64,000 bases of DNA from Undibacterium sp. CCC3.4 (GCF_034347425.1 NZ_CP133779.1:3906001-3970000), one strand, 5' to 3'. Positions 16,425 to 26,367 are shown, counted from the stretch's first letter. The notes: generated by a model from the letters alone, not told the origin. Program-made: numbers and translations.

Positions 16425-16715
16425 ATGAAGCATATGAAAACCGTTCTCATTCTTGAACATAGCGAAGAAGTGTTCGACAAACTGACCTGCGACGTCTGCG
16501 GTGCCGAGTCGCACTGGGATGAAAACTGGAGCGATGCCGAGCACGAAAAGCTCATCACCACGATTTCTTTGGAAGAAGAAGAGTCACTGTCGAGCGGTGG
16601 CCATACGAAAATCACGCAATACCATATTTGCCCCAACTGTTTCAAACAACATTTGGCGAAATGGTTACACAGCCACCGTCAAGCCGAACCGACGATTGCC
16701 AGTTCAGTCTGGTAA
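16425..16715 (+). CDS. Small protein with two CxxC pairs (zinc-ribbon-like), unknown function
   Basis: 96 residues. Two cysteine pairs, C22-x-x-C25 (TCDVCGAE) and C69-x-x-C72 (ICPNCFKQ), are positioned to bind one zinc ion as in treble-clef or ribbon folds. Between them is an acidic stretch (EKLITTISLEEEESL). A strong CGGAGG site precedes the ATG by six bases, and terminators flank the gene on both sides, so it is an independently transcribed small gene. The family was not recognised. DNA, RNA or protein binding are all possible. Confidence 0.75.
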   Translation: MKHMKTVLILEHSEEVFDKLTCDVCGAESHWDENWSDAEHEKLITTISLEEEESLSSGGHTKITQYHICPNCFKQHLAKWLHSHRQAEPTIASSVW

Positions 16716-16722
16716 ATAGCGA

Positions 16723-16750
16723 GTAAAAGCCGCCACTGCGCGGCTTTTAC
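16723..16750 (+). terminator. Rho-independent terminator after the small zinc-ribbon-like gene
   Basis: gtaaaagccgc (16723-16733) pairs with gcggcttttac (16740-16750), an 11-bp stem with a short loop. It lies eight bases after the stop. The T-rich descending arm supports termination. Confidence 0.75.
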
Positions 16751-16811
16751 AAGACTAAGCACGGCAGCTCAGTTATAATGCAAGGTTTTATTGCATTAGA
16801 AAAGTGACATT

Positions 16812-17916
16812 ATGGAAGCCGAACGCCTCAACAGTCTCTCCGCCCTGCTGGCCGACCTGACGGTCCGTGAAGTCGAACTTCGGAGGTATCTTTGACTTCG
16901 ATATCAAGTCAGAGAAACTCGAACAAGTTAACGCCGAATTAGAAGACCCGAAAGTCTGGGATGACGCCAAGCGCGCCCAAGAACTCGGGAAAGAAAAAAA
17001 ATCGCTGGAAACCATCGTCAACACGCTGATCGCGGCCGATGCCGGTCTGCGCGACGCCAATGAGCTGTTTGCCATGGCCCGCGAAGAAGCCGATGACGAT
17101 ACCCTCGAAGCGGTAGAAGCCGATGCCGAGGTATTGCGCGCCACGGTAGAGGGCATGGAATTCCGTCGCATGTTCAATAATCCTATGGATCCGAACAATT
17201 GCTTCATCGATGTGCAAGCCGGTGCCGGTGGTACTGAGGCACAAGACTGGGCTTCGATGTTATTGCGTCAGTATTTGCGCTATTGCGAACGCAAGGGTTT
17301 CAAGGTCGAAATTCTGGAGCAATCCGATGGCGACATCGCCGGCATTAAAACCGCGACACTCAAAGTGACCGGTGAGTATGCCTACGGCTATCTGCGCACC
17401 GAAACCGGGGTGCATCGCTTGGTACGCAAATCGCCGTTCGATTCCAATAACGGCCGCCACACTTCGTTTTCGAGTCTGTTTGTGTATCCGGAAGTCGATG
17501 AGTCATTTGCCATCGATATCAATCCGGCCGATGTGCGTACCGATACCTATCGCGCCTCCGGTGCCGGTGGTCAGCATATTAATAAAACCGATTCGGCGGT
17601 ACGTCTCACGCATGGCCCATCGGGTATCGTGGTGCAGTGCCAGAATGATCGTAGCCAACACAGGAACCGCGCCGAAGCGTGGGAAATGCTGAAGGCAAAA
17701 TTGTTCGAGCTGGAATTACGCAAGCGCATGAGCGAGAAACAAAATCTGGAAGATTCCAAGACCGACGTCGGCTGGGGGCATCAGATCCGCTCCTATGTGC
17801 TCGATCAATCGCGTATCAAGGACTTGCGTACCGGTTTCGAAACCGGCAATACCAAGGCGGTGCTCGACGGTGACATCGATGAATTCATCGCTGCATCACT
17901 CAAGCAAGGCGTCTGA
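16812..17916 (+). CDS. prfB: Peptide chain release factor 2, with programmed +1 frameshift
   Basis: RF2 terminates translation at UGA and UAA. The gene starts at 16812 ([16 protein letters not shown]), reads 27 codons to an in-frame TGA at 16893-16895, and continues in the +1 frame from 16894, giving 367 residues, as in E. coli RF2. The recoding context tatctttgac is classical. The peptide anticodon SPF is present in [10 protein letters not shown], and the catalytic GGQ motif is in [18 protein letters not shown]. lysS follows 88 bases downstream on the same strand, the common prfB-lysS arrangement. Expression should be autoregulated: scarce RF2 favours the shift. Confidence 0.97.
16881..16896 (+). 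promoter_or_regulatory. RF2 programmed frameshift site
   Basis: The sequence cggaggtatctttgac contains a Shine-Dalgarno-like ggagg, the slippery CTT codon at 16890-16892 and the TGA stop at 16893-16895 followed by C, a weak stop context. Ribosomes shift +1 on CTT-T and read on. This is a well-known element of bacterial prfB genes. Confidence 0.95.
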
Positions 17917-18004
17917 GTTCCCGGTGCCGGCGCGCGCAGCGCCGGTACCTCGCATGCCACAACAAATCAGGCGGACTCCGGGTTCGCCGCATTGAGAGAA
18001 ATCT

Positions 18005-19537
18005 ATGTCAGAAATCCAGCATCCTGCCACCGAACTGCCGGTCGATGAACATTCCATCATCGCTGAACGGCGCGCCAAACTCGCGGCGATCCGTGCCAAG
18101 GGAATCGCCTTCCCCAACGATTTCCGCCCGCAATTCAACGCCGCTGAGCTGCAAGAAAAATACAGTGGCTTAGACCGTGAAGCGCTGGAAGCTTTGAACA
18201 TTGAAGTCAGCGTGGCTGGTCGTATGATGCTCAAGCGCGAAGCCGGTAAAAAAGCCGCCTTTGCTACCCTGCAGGATGCCTCGGGGATTCGCGCCGATGG
18301 CCGCATTCAACTCTACATCACCGCCGACAAAACCGGCGTCGATGAAATGGAAGCGTTTCGTCACTATGACCTCGGCGATATTCTCGGCATCGTCGGTGTA
18401 CTGTTCAAAACCAAAACCGACGAATTGACCATCAAGGTGACGACGCTGCGCATGCTGACCAAATCGCTGCGCCCCTTGCCGGACAAATTTCACGGTTTGG
18501 CAAATCAAGAAACCAAATACCGTCAACGCTATGTCGACCTGATCATGAGCGAAGAAACGCGCCGGACTTTTAAAGCGCGTACTGCAGCGATGACGTCGAT
18601 TCGCAATTTCATGGCCGGCCATGACTTCATGGAAGTCGAAACGCCGATGTTGCACGTGATTCCAGGCGGTGCCGCGGCCAAGCCTTTCATCACTCACCAC
18701 AATGCGCTCGATATGGAAATGTATCTGCGCATCGCGCCGGAGCTGTATTTGAAACGTCTGGTCGTGGGCGGTTTCAATCGCGTGTTTGAAGTCAATCGCA
18801 ATTTCCGTAATGAGGGCGTATCACCACGTCATAATCCGGAATTCACGATGATGGAATTTTATGCCGCCTATGTCGATTACACCTGGCTCATGGGTTTCAC
18901 CGAACAAGTGATACGCAAAGCGGCCATTGATGCGCACGGCACCGCGGTGCTGACTTATCAAGGGCGCGAGCTCGATTTGTCGCAAGCCTTCGAACGCCTG
19001 ACCATCGTCGGTGCCATCAATAAATATGCACCGGCATACACGCAGGAACAATTGCATGATGCCGAATTCATCAAAACCGAATTGCTGAAATTCGGCGTCA
19101 AGCCGTTTGCCACCGCCGGTCTCGGTGCCTTGCAATTGGCCTTGTTTGAAGAAACTGCCGAAGCGCAGTTGTGGAACCCGACCTACATCATCGATTACCC
19201 GGTCGAAGTCTCGCCATTGGCGCGCGCCTCGGATACGACAGCCGGCATTACCGAACGCTTCGAGTTGTTCATGACCGGGCGCGAAATTGCCAACGGTTTT
19301 TCGGAATTGAACGATTCCGAAGACCAAGCCGCCCGCTTCCAGGCGCAAGTGGCCAATAAAGATGCCGGCGATGAAGAAGCCATGTATTACGATGCCGATT
19401 ACATCCGCGCACTCGAATACGGTTTGCCACCGACCGGCGGTTGCGGCATCGGTATCGATCGTTTGATGATGTTGATCACCGATTCACCGAACATCCGTGA
19501 TGTGATTTTGTTCCCGCATCTGCGTCGCGAAGATTAA
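18005..19537 (+). CDS. lysS: Lysine--tRNA ligase, class II
   Basis: 510 residues, standard for bacterial class II LysRS. An N-terminal OB-fold anticodon-binding domain (~60-170, [24 protein letters not shown]) is followed by the catalytic core with motif 1 around [20 protein letters not shown], motif 2 [20 protein letters not shown] and motif 3 [12 protein letters not shown]. It charges tRNA-Lys with lysine in the cytoplasm. It probably shares a transcript with prfB and ends at a clear terminator 35 bases downstream. Confidence 0.97.
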   Translation: MSEIQHPATELPVDEHSIIAERRAKLAAIRAKGIAFPNDFRPQFNAAELQEKYSGLDREALEALNIEVSVAGRMMLKREAGKKAAFATLQDASGIRADGRIQLYITADKTGVDEMEAFRHYDLGDILGIVGVLFKTKTDELTIKVTTLRMLTKSLRPLPDKFHGLANQETKYRQRYVDLIMSEETRRTFKARTAAMTSIRNFMAGHDFMEVETPMLHVIPGGAAAKPFITHHNALDMEMYLRIAPELYLKRLVVGGFNRVFEVNRNFRNEGVSPRHNPEFTMMEFYAAYVDYTWLMGFTEQVIRKAAIDAHGTAVLTYQGRELDLSQAFERLTIVGAINKYAPAYTQEQLHDAEFIKTELLKFGVKPFATAGLGALQLALFEETAEAQLWNPTYIIDYPVEVSPLARASDTTAGITERFELFMTGREIANGFSELNDSEDQAARFQAQVANKDAGDEEAMYYDADYIRALEYGLPPTGGCGIGIDRLMMLITDSPNIRDVILFPHLRRED

Positions 19538-19571
19538 TTCTGCGCATCTTTGATCACACATAGCAACACCT

Positions 19572-19602
19572 GGGGACTGTCAAATTTTGCAGTCCCCTTT
19601 TT
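19572..19602 (+). terminator. Rho-independent terminator after lysS
   Basis: ggggactg (19572-19579) pairs with cagtcccc (19590-19597), followed by a TTTTT run. This also argues against the upstream TTG start (19587) for the next gene, since that codon lies inside the hairpin. Confidence 0.9.
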
Positions 19603-19613
19603 CATTGACTATC

Positions 19614-21407
19614 ATGCCTACCCTACACCCACTCAAAAAATTACTGCATTACGCCAGCGCTTACCGGCGCGACTTCCGTTTGGCCATGCTGTACTCGGTA
19701 CTCAATAAATTCTTTGATGTCTTGCCGGAAGTATTGATCGGCGTGGCGGTCGACATCGTCGTCAATGGCGAAAAAAGTTTTCTCGCCAAACGCGTGCTCG
19801 GCGGTTTCGGCATCGTCGATACCTGGCACCAGTTGATCTTTCTCGGCGTGGTGAATGCCTTGATCTGGGGTGGCGAATCGTGGTTTGAATATTTACTCTC
19901 ACTGAAATGGCGCAAGCTGGCGCAAAATTTACAGCATGATTTGCGCCTCGATACCTATGACCATGTACAAAAGCTCGACATGGCATATTTTGAAAATCAA
20001 CGCACCGGCAATCTGATGTCGATTCTCAATGAAGACATCAATCAAATGGAACGCTTTCTCAATGGTGGGGCCAACCAAATTTTACAAGTGCTGTGCTCTT
20101 CGATCATGGTCAGCGCCGTGTTTTTCGCCTTGCAACCGGCGCTGGCCGTGATTGCCCTCTTGCCCGTACCGGCTATTCTGTTCGGGGCCTTTTGGTTTCA
20201 ACGCCGCTTGGCACCGCGCTATGCCGAAGTACGCGAAGCGGCCGGCGATGTCAGTGCTCGTCTCAATAATAATTTGCTCGGTCTGGCCACCATCAAAGCC
20301 TATGCCACCGAAGCCTTTGAAACGGCCCATATCGCCGAGGCCAGCAACACCTACCGCGAGGCCAATGCGCGCGCCATTGCCGTCAGTGCCGCCATCACCC
20401 CGGTGATACGCATGGCGATTCTGGCCGGCTTCAGCGCCACGCTGGTGTATGGCGGTTGGTTGACTTTGCACGGTGAGCTGGCGGTCGGCGCGTATTCGGT
20501 GTTGGTGTATCTGACGCAGCGTCTGCTCTGGCCCATGACCGGGCTGGCCGATGTGGCCGATATGTATCAGCGCTCGATGTCGGCGATCGCGCGCACCATG
20601 AACCTGCTCGATACCAAAATCAGCATTCCTTACGAGGGGCAGCACTTGCCGGCCAATCAAGTACGTGGCGAGCTGCGTTTTGAAGCGCTCAGTTTCGCCT
20701 ACGGAGAGCAAGCCACGCTCACAGCAATCGACTTGCACATCCCGGCCGGCCATACCGTGGCCTTTGTCGGCGCTACCGGCTCGGGCAAATCGACGCTGGT
20801 GAAATTGTTATTGCGCTTTTATGCGCCGCAATCCGGCCGCATTTTGCTCGATGGCTGCGCCACCGATAGTTTGAATTTGCAGGATTTACGCCGCGCCATC
20901 GCCTATGTGGCGCAAGATAGTTTTCTGACCGATGGCAGCATCGCTGAGAATATCGCCTACGGTGTCGAGGGTGCCAGCGATGCCGCCATTGCCGCCGCCG
21001 CCGAAGCGGCCGAAGCCTTAGAGTTCATTCAGCGTTTGCCACTCGGTTTTGCCACGCGCATCGGTGAGCGCGGCCAGAAACTCTCGGGTGGACAACGCCA
21101 ACGCCTGGCCTTGGCGCGGGCGATTTTGAAAAATCCGGCCATCCTGATACTCGATGAAGCCACCAGCGCGGTCGACAATGAAACCGAAGCGGCGATCCAG
21201 CGCAGCCTCGATGTCATCAGCCGCGACCGTACTACCCTGATCATCGCACACCGACTCTCGACGGTGCGCCATGCCGATTGCATTTACGTGTTGGAAGCGG
21301 GAAGCATCATCGAAAGCGGCAGTCATCAAACCCTGCTTGATGCCAACGGTGCCTATGCGGCGCTGTGGCGTTTGCAAACCGGTCAGCGTGACGGGGAGTT
21401 AACATGA
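19614..21407 (+). CDS. ABC exporter half-transporter (MsbA/HlyB-like, fused TMD-NBD)
   Basis: 597 residues. An N-terminal six-helix exporter domain (~20-330) is fused to a nucleotide-binding domain with Walker A GATGSGKST (from ~386), signature LSGGQRQRLALARAI, Walker B ILILDEATSAVD and the H-loop IIAHRLSTV. It should work as a homodimer in the inner membrane and export a lipid or small molecule; the substrate is not deducible. The ATG at 19614 is chosen because an upstream TTG frame runs into the lysS terminator. There is no strong ribosome binding site. The last codons overlap the next gene by four bases (ATGA). Confidence 0.93.
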   Translation: MPTLHPLKKLLHYASAYRRDFRLAMLYSVLNKFFDVLPEVLIGVAVDIVVNGEKSFLAKRVLGGFGIVDTWHQLIFLGVVNALIWGGESWFEYLLSLKWRKLAQNLQHDLRLDTYDHVQKLDMAYFENQRTGNLMSILNEDINQMERFLNGGANQILQVLCSSIMVSAVFFALQPALAVIALLPVPAILFGAFWFQRRLAPRYAEVREAAGDVSARLNNNLLGLATIKAYATEAFETAHIAEASNTYREANARAIAVSAAITPVIRMAILAGFSATLVYGGWLTLHGELAVGAYSVLVYLTQRLLWPMTGLADVADMYQRSMSAIARTMNLLDTKISIPYEGQHLPANQVRGELRFEALSFAYGEQATLTAIDLHIPAGHTVAFVGATGSGKSTLVKLLLRFYAPQSGRILLDGCATDSLNLQDLRRAIAYVAQDSFLTDGSIAENIAYGVEGASDAAIAAAAEAAEALEFIQRLPLGFATRIGERGQKLSGGQRQRLALARAILKNPAILILDEATSAVDNETEAAIQRSLDVISRDRTTLIIAHRLSTVRHADCIYVLEAGSIIESGSHQTLLDANGAYAALWRLQTGQRDGELT

Positions 21408-21886
21408 AAAACAAAATTCTTGCGCTCGCCTGCGGAGTCGCCCTAAGCCTGGCCGGCGTGACCGCGTTGATCGCCTATCAGGCTGGCCGCCATGTAGCGG
21501 CGACTCCAGCAGCGAGCCAAGCCGCGGCACCCCTGAGCTTGCTACCGTTCGCGGTCAATCCGAACTGGGTATTGGCCGGCACCCCGAATTTTCGGGCCGC
21601 TGAATTTTTTCAATCCAGCGATGGTAAAACCCGCTCCGGCATTTTTGAATGCGATGCCGCGAAATTTGAATGGCACTATCAATTTGATGAAGCCATTTAC
21701 ATTCTCGACGGCAGCGTTGAGATCGATTATCTGGGCCACCACTTCCACCTGAAAGCCGGGGATAGCGCACTGTTTCGCGCCGGTACCACGGCAATCTGGG
21801 AAGTTCCTACGCATCTTAAAAAATCGTGGACCATCCACGATGCCGGCGCACCGGCGCGCAGCTTGGCGCGCCTGATGCAACGCTGA
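21404..21886 (+). CDS. Membrane-anchored or exported cupin-domain protein
   Basis: 160 residues. An N-terminal hydrophobic segment (residues ~5-26, ILALACGVALSLAGVTALIAYQ) acts as signal anchor or signal peptide. It is followed by a cupin of the DUF861/Cupin_3 type: AAKFEWHYQFDEAIYILDGSVEIDY and KAGDSALFRAGTTAIWEVP. That group includes ureidoglycolate-type and other small-molecule enzymes. Only one of the usual metal histidines is obvious (WHYQFDE). Translational coupling to the ABC exporter through an ATGA overlap suggests a joint role, perhaps handling the exported compound in the periplasm. Confidence 0.8.
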   Translation: MKNKILALACGVALSLAGVTALIAYQAGRHVAATPAASQAAAPLSLLPFAVNPNWVLAGTPNFRAAEFFQSSDGKTRSGIFECDAAKFEWHYQFDEAIYILDGSVEIDYLGHHFHLKAGDSALFRAGTTAIWEVPTHLKKSWTIHDAGAPARSLARLMQR

Positions 21887-22879
21887 TCACGGCAACTGCT
21901 GAGCCAGCGCCAAGGCGCTGAGGAAGGCATTTTCCACCCGCCCGCCGCCTTCGAGGCCGGCGGCAAACCAATCACCGCACACGCCTATACCTTGTTTGCC
22001 ATCCCACAGGCAATCGGCGGCGACCGGGTGCTCGGCCTGGGCAAAGCGCCAGCGATGGACCACGGCATGAATCGGCTGTATCCAACTGCCGGTGGCTTCA
22101 TGGAAGGCTTTCAGCAGTTTTTCTTTGGCGCGCTCCGGATCTTCTTCCAGATGTTCGAGGCTCCAAGCCGGTGTGGCCTGCGCGACCCAGCGCTCGCCCA
22201 CTCTATGCAAGGGCTTCGAGGTGTCACGCGCAATCCAAGCCAGGCGCGACTGTTCGACCCAGGCACCGCCGTAAGGCAGTTCCAGCGAGGTTTGAAAACC
22301 AAGCATCAGAGTCCAGCACGGTGCCAGCTTGGCCGCTTCGGCTTGGGCCGCAAAGGCTGGTAAGGGTGCCAGCAAGGGTGCGGCTTGATCGGCCGGTACG
22401 GCCAGTATCACGGCATCGAAGGGCCCGGCCGAGGCGGCAATCGCCACCGCATCGCTCTTGATGTTCAACAGCCATTGCGTGCCATACGCTTCCAAGGAGG
22501 TAACTTGCTGTTCTTTACGGACATCGAGACCATGCGCCAGTTGTTTGCCCAGTGCGCTCATGCCAGGTACGGCCACATAGCGCTTGCCGGATTGGCCGGC
22601 AGCTTTACTCACAGCATGATCGAGCTTGACCAACTTCTCATCCCACTGGGCGACCCAACCGAGTTTTTTCCAATCATTCACTTCTTTCTTGAAGCGCTCT
22701 GAGCTGGCAGTGAAATACTGCGCGCCATGATCAAAGCCACCTAATTCGGTCTGGCGCGTGCTCATGCGTCCGCTGACGCCCATGCTTTTCTCATAAACGG
22801 TCACGACATGTCCTTGCGCTTGCAGTTGACGGGCTGCGGTCAATCCGGACAAACCTGCTCCTACGACGGCGATATGCAT
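21887..22879 (-). CDS. Renalase-like FAD-dependent oxidoreductase
   Basis: About 330 residues. The N-terminal dinucleotide motif VVGAGLSGLTAARQLQAQG is followed by VYEKSMGVSGRMSTRQ, then GGFDHGAQYFTAS, the pattern of the renalase/NAD(P)-binding FAD amine-oxidase-like family. A second FAD region is GVCGDWFAAGLEGGGRVENAFLSA at the C-terminus. It likely oxidises a small reduced substrate in the cytoplasm. The start at 22879 has AGG six bases upstream; the ATG at 22885 directly abuts it. The gene converges with the cupin gene with no gap. Confidence 0.88.
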   Translation of the reverse strand: MHIAVVGAGLSGLTAARQLQAQGHVVTVYEKSMGVSGRMSTRQTELGGFDHGAQYFTASSERFKKEVNDWKKLGWVAQWDEKLVKLDHAVSKAAGQSGKRYVAVPGMSALGKQLAHGLDVRKEQQVTSLEAYGTQWLLNIKSDAVAIAASAGPFDAVILAVPADQAAPLLAPLPAFAAQAEAAKLAPCWTLMLGFQTSLELPYGGAWVEQSRLAWIARDTSKPLHRVGERWVAQATPAWSLEHLEEDPERAKEKLLKAFHEATGSWIQPIHAVVHRWRFAQAEHPVAADCLWDGKQGIGVCGDWFAAGLEGGGRVENAFLSALALAQQLP

Positions 22880-22903
22880 ATACATCCTTGTATTCGTATA
22901 ATG

Positions 22904-22943
22904 AAAAACGCCCGCATTCTGATCACAGAAACCGGCGGGCGTT
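22904..22943 (-). terminator. Rho-independent terminator after the CBS-domain gene
   Basis: Read on the minus strand, aacgcccgc (22943-22935) and gcgggcgtt (22915-22907) form a 9-bp stem followed by a T run. It follows the CBS gene by 50 bases and lies just before the flavoprotein gene, so the two minus-strand genes are probably separate transcripts. Confidence 0.8.
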
Positions 22944-22993
22944 ACGGGCCTTACATGTTGCGGGCATCTTAAGCCCTTATCCGCCTCATGTTA

Positions 22994-23443
22994 TTACTCT
23001 TCGTTCTGCTCTGCCGGCCAATCGCGGATATAGGCCTTGAGCATTTTATTTTCAAAACTTTGCGCTTCGAGTACGGCTTTGGCAACGTCATAAAATGAAA
23101 TCACGCCCATGAGAGTTTTGGCGTCCATCACCGGCAGATAGCGCGAGTGTTTTTCCAACATCATGCGGCGCACTTCATTGACTTCCGTTTCCGGCGTCAC
23201 CGTCATCGGGTGATCATCCATGTATTTGCGCACCGTGCCGTTACCGATCGAGCCTTGATGCGTATGAATCGCGCGGATCACTTCGCGAAAGGTCAAGATA
23301 CCGACGAGGTCGCCGTATTCCATCACAACTAATGAGCCGATATCTTTTTCTTCCATGAAGCTGACGGCTTCGACGATCGATGTGTCGGGCGTAATCGTAA
23401 ACAGGATATTGCCCTTGACCTGGAGTATTTCTGAAACTTTCAT
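22994..23443 (-). CDS. Tandem CBS-domain protein
   Basis: 149 residues made almost wholly of two CBS motifs: ~8-65 (TPDTSIVEAVSFMEEKDIGSLVV) and ~75-135 (VTPETEVNEVRRMMLEKHSRYLPVMD). Such proteins bind adenosine nucleotides as a Bateman module and often act as free-standing energy sensors. No fused effector domain is present, so the partner is unknown. A good GAGGGGG site precedes the ATG. It has its own terminator and is a single-gene unit. Confidence 0.92.
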   Translation of the reverse strand: MKVSEILQVKGNILFTITPDTSIVEAVSFMEEKDIGSLVVMEYGDLVGILTFREVIRAIHTHQGSIGNGTVRKYMDDHPMTVTPETEVNEVRRMMLEKHSRYLPVMDAKTLMGVISFYDVAKAVLEAQSFENKMLKAYIRDWPAEQNEE

Positions 23444-23606
23444 CGTGTGTCCCCCTCTGTTATCTGTATTTTTCCACCACTACTGTTCAATGTATCGCAA
23501 GCGCTTGAAAAAATCCAGCGCCTTCGCCGATTTTCCAGTGTAAAACATATTCCGCAGTGAAGCTTAATGGTAGCATTGCTACATCAAAATATGGAGACAG
23601 CAGTCT

Positions 23607-24917
23607 ATGAGCGGACCACATTACCCCGGCTTCGATACCTTAGCCTTGCATGCCGGTGCCACGCCAGATCCGGCAACCGGCGCCAGAGCAACACCGATTT
23701 ATCTCAGTTCTTCGTTTGTATTTAACGATACCGACCACGCTGCCGCCCTGTTCAATATGGAACGCGCCGGCCATGTGTATTCCCGCATTTCGAATCCGAC
23801 CAATGCGGTACTCGAAGAGCGGATTGCCGCACTCGAAGGCGGTGTCGCCGGGATCGCCGTAGCCAGCGGCCAAGCAGCACTGCATTTGGCGATCGCAACG
23901 ATTGCCGGCTGTGGCTCGCACATCGTCGCCTCGCGCGCGATTTACGGTGGCTCGCAGAATTTACTCGCGTATACGATGAAACGTTTCGGCATAGAAACCA
24001 GTTTCGTCGATCCGCGCGATCTCGATGCCTGGCGTGGCGCGATCCGCCCTAACACCAAGGCCTTGTTCGCTGAAACTTTGGGCAACCCCGGTCTTGATGT
24101 GCTCAATATCGCCGCCGTCAGTGAGCTGGCACATGAGCATTATTTACCGCTGTTGTTAGATGCCACCTTCACCACTCCGTATTTATTACGGCCGTTCGAA
24201 CACGGTGCCGACCTGATCTGTCATTCGGCTACGAAATTTCTGTGCGGTCATGGCACCGCCATCGGTGGTTTGCTGGTTGACGGCGGCGTATTTGATTGGC
24301 AACAGGCCTACGCACAAAGCGGCCGTTTCGAAGAACTCTGCGCACCCTACGACGGTTTTCACGGCATGGTCTTTGCCGAGGAATCGAGTGTGGCACCGTT
24401 CGCCTTACGCGCACGACGCGAAGGTTTGCGCGACTTCGGCGCTTGCATGAGCCCGCACAATGCGTTTGCGATTTTACAGGGCATAGAAACCCTGGGCCTG
24501 CGCATGGACCGGCATGTCGCCAATACCCGTAAGGTAGTGGAATTTTTACTCAGCCATCCGGCGGTGGCATCGATCGCTTATCCGGAACTAGCCAGCCATC
24601 CCGATTACGAGTTGGCCAAGACCCTGCTGCCAAAAGGTGCGGGGGCAGTGTTTTCTTTCAACCTCAAAGGCGATCGCGCCGCGGGCCGCCGCTTTGTCGA
24701 AGCACTGCAGTTGTTTTCACACTTAGCCAATGTCGGCGATGCCAAGTCCTTGGTAATCCACCCGGCCTCGACCACGCATTTCCGCGTACCGGCAGAACAA
24801 TTGGCCGCCTCGGGCATCAGCGAAGGCACCATGCGCTTATCAATCGGGCTGGAAGACCCCGATGATTTGATCGAAGACTTGGCGCGTGGCTTGAAAGCCG
24901 CCATGAAGGGGGCTTGA
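23607..24917 (+). CDS. metY: O-acetylhomoserine/O-succinylhomoserine sulfhydrylase
   Basis: 436 residues of the Cys/Met-metabolism PLP enzyme family. The PLP lysine is near K209 in CHSATKFLCGHG. Family landmarks include YSRISNPTNAVLEERIAALEGG near the N-terminus and VASGQAALHLAIATIA. The length and the opening FDTLALHAG fit MetY rather than the shorter MetZ/MetB forms. It makes homocysteine from an activated homoserine and sulfide. GGAGA precedes the start by about ten bases. An alpha/beta hydrolase and a LysE exporter follow closely, forming a likely three-gene operon. Confidence 0.9.
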   Translation: MSGPHYPGFDTLALHAGATPDPATGARATPIYLSSSFVFNDTDHAAALFNMERAGHVYSRISNPTNAVLEERIAALEGGVAGIAVASGQAALHLAIATIAGCGSHIVASRAIYGGSQNLLAYTMKRFGIETSFVDPRDLDAWRGAIRPNTKALFAETLGNPGLDVLNIAAVSELAHEHYLPLLLDATFTTPYLLRPFEHGADLICHSATKFLCGHGTAIGGLLVDGGVFDWQQAYAQSGRFEELCAPYDGFHGMVFAEESSVAPFALRARREGLRDFGACMSPHNAFAILQGIETLGLRMDRHVANTRKVVEFLLSHPAVASIAYPELASHPDYELAKTLLPKGAGAVFSFNLKGDRAAGRRFVEALQLFSHLANVGDAKSLVIHPASTTHFRVPAEQLAASGISEGTMRLSIGLEDPDDLIEDLARGLKAAMKGA

Positions 24918-24918
24918 C

Positions 24919-25725
24919 ATGATGTACACAGTACAACACCAGCAAGCCTACTGCTACAGCGGCGGCAAGGCGATCAATCCGGCACTAGCGAGCGTGGTGT
25001 TCCTTCACGGCGCGCAAAACGACCATTCCGTCTGGGCTTTGCAAAGCCGTTACCTGGCCCATCATGGTTACAATGTGTTGGCGCTCGATTTACCGGCGCA
25101 TGGCCGCAGCGGCGGCAGCGCGCTCACCAGTGTCGAACAGATGGCCGACTGGGTGCTGGCCGTGCTCGATGCCGCCGGTGTGGAACAAGCCGCATTGATA
25201 GGCCACAGCATGGGTTCGCTGATTGCCCTCGAAGTATGTGCGCGCGCGCCGCAGCGCGTGACGCATCTGGGCTTGCTCGGCAGTGCCTGGCCAATGAAAG
25301 TGTCAGACAGCCTGCTCAATGCCGCGCGCGATGAGGTACAAAGCGCGATCGACATGGTCAATATTTGGTCACACAGCGCAATGACGCATAAACCGTCTTG
25401 CCCCGGACCCGGTTTTTCCATTCTGGGCGGCAGCCGCCGCTTGATGCAGAAAATTGCCGCCGGCAGCAGCGAAGCGATTTTTCATATCGATTTTTCCGCT
25501 TGCAATGCCTATGCCAACGGTGCTGCAGCAGCACACAGCGTGCGTTGCCCGACCTTGCTATTGAGTGGAAAAAAAGATCAGATGACGCCACCGAAAGCCG
25601 CCGCCCTGCTGCATCAACAGATCGCTCACAGCCGCTTCGTGCTGCTCGATCAGTGCGGCCATGCGCTGATGGCTGAACAAGCCGACCAAGTGCTCGATGC
25701 CTTGCGCGCATTTCTGCAAGAATAA
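24919..25725 (+). CDS. Alpha/beta-fold hydrolase
   Basis: 268 residues with an intact catalytic set: nucleophile elbow GHSMGSL (Ser near 95), acid in LLSGKKDQMTPPK, and histidine in LDQCGHALM. The oxyanion region is VVFLHGAQNDHSVW, and LDLPAHGRSGG is typical of the family. It probably hydrolyses an ester or thioester; the substrate is unknown. It starts two bases after metY and ends six bases before the LysE-type gene, so it is expressed with them. A role in a sulfur or amino acid side reaction is only an inference from position. Confidence 0.88.
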   Translation: MMYTVQHQQAYCYSGGKAINPALASVVFLHGAQNDHSVWALQSRYLAHHGYNVLALDLPAHGRSGGSALTSVEQMADWVLAVLDAAGVEQAALIGHSMGSLIALEVCARAPQRVTHLGLLGSAWPMKVSDSLLNAARDEVQSAIDMVNIWSHSAMTHKPSCPGPGFSILGGSRRLMQKIAAGSSEAIFHIDFSACNAYANGAAAAHSVRCPTLLLSGKKDQMTPPKAAALLHQQIAHSRFVLLDQCGHALMAEQADQVLDALRAFLQE

Positions 25726-25731
25726 AACGCA

Positions 25732-26349
25732 ATGGATTGGCATAATCTGGCATTGTTTACCGCCACCGAAGCCGCGCTGTCGCTCTCGCCGGGACCCGCG
25801 GTAATGGTGGTGATAGCGTGCGCGATGGCACGTGGCTGGCGCACTTCGCTCTGGGCCGCGGCCGGCATCTTGAGCGGCAATGCGGTGTATTTCGCGCTCT
25901 CAGCCAGCGGTATCGGCGCACTATTGTTAACCGCCCCCCTTTTATTTCATACACTCAGATACGGCGGAGCGGCGTATCTGATTTATCTCGGTGCCTGCGC
26001 CTTGCTCGGCCGCCCCTCGGCGCTGACGCTGCCGCGTGCCGCGGATACCCCGCGCACGTCCATGCAGATTTATCGCGCTGCCATGCTGCTGCAATTGAGC
26101 AATCCCAAGGGCTTGCTGATGTTTGTCTCAATCCTGCCGCAATTCATCGACCCACAAGCCGCACTGGCCGGGCAAATGCTCATTTTGGCAGCGTGCTCGA
26201 TGATACCGGAATTTTTTATCTTACTCGCGTACGGCATGCTGGCCGGCAAACTCGGCCAACATGCCACCGCGCCACGCTATGCGCTGATCACTGAACGTAT
26301 TGCCGGCACACTGGTCTTGACGGCCGGGGTAGTGGTCGCGCTGCTGTGA
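25732..26349 (+). CDS. LysE/RhtB family amino acid exporter
   Basis: 205 residues with the typical six hydrophobic segments and the N-terminal signature ALSLSPGPAVMVVIACAMARGWR. The mid-region LLQLSNPKGLLMFVSILPQFID is the second family hallmark. It exports amino acids or homoserine-type compounds across the inner membrane. Following metY, it may relieve accumulation of homoserine, methionine or related metabolites. Confidence 0.9.
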   Translation: MDWHNLALFTATEAALSLSPGPAVMVVIACAMARGWRTSLWAAAGILSGNAVYFALSASGIGALLLTAPLLFHTLRYGGAAYLIYLGACALLGRPSALTLPRAADTPRTSMQIYRAAMLLQLSNPKGLLMFVSILPQFIDPQAALAGQMLILAACSMIPEFFILLAYGMLAGKLGQHATAPRYALITERIAGTLVLTAGVVVALL

Positions 26350-26367
26350 ACGCGCGGGCAAGTATGC

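Noticed and set aside
16867..16893. Independent start for RF2 in the shifted frame
   Set aside because: The upstream 27 codons and the ctttgac recoding site match the well-known prfB frameshift, which gives the proper length.
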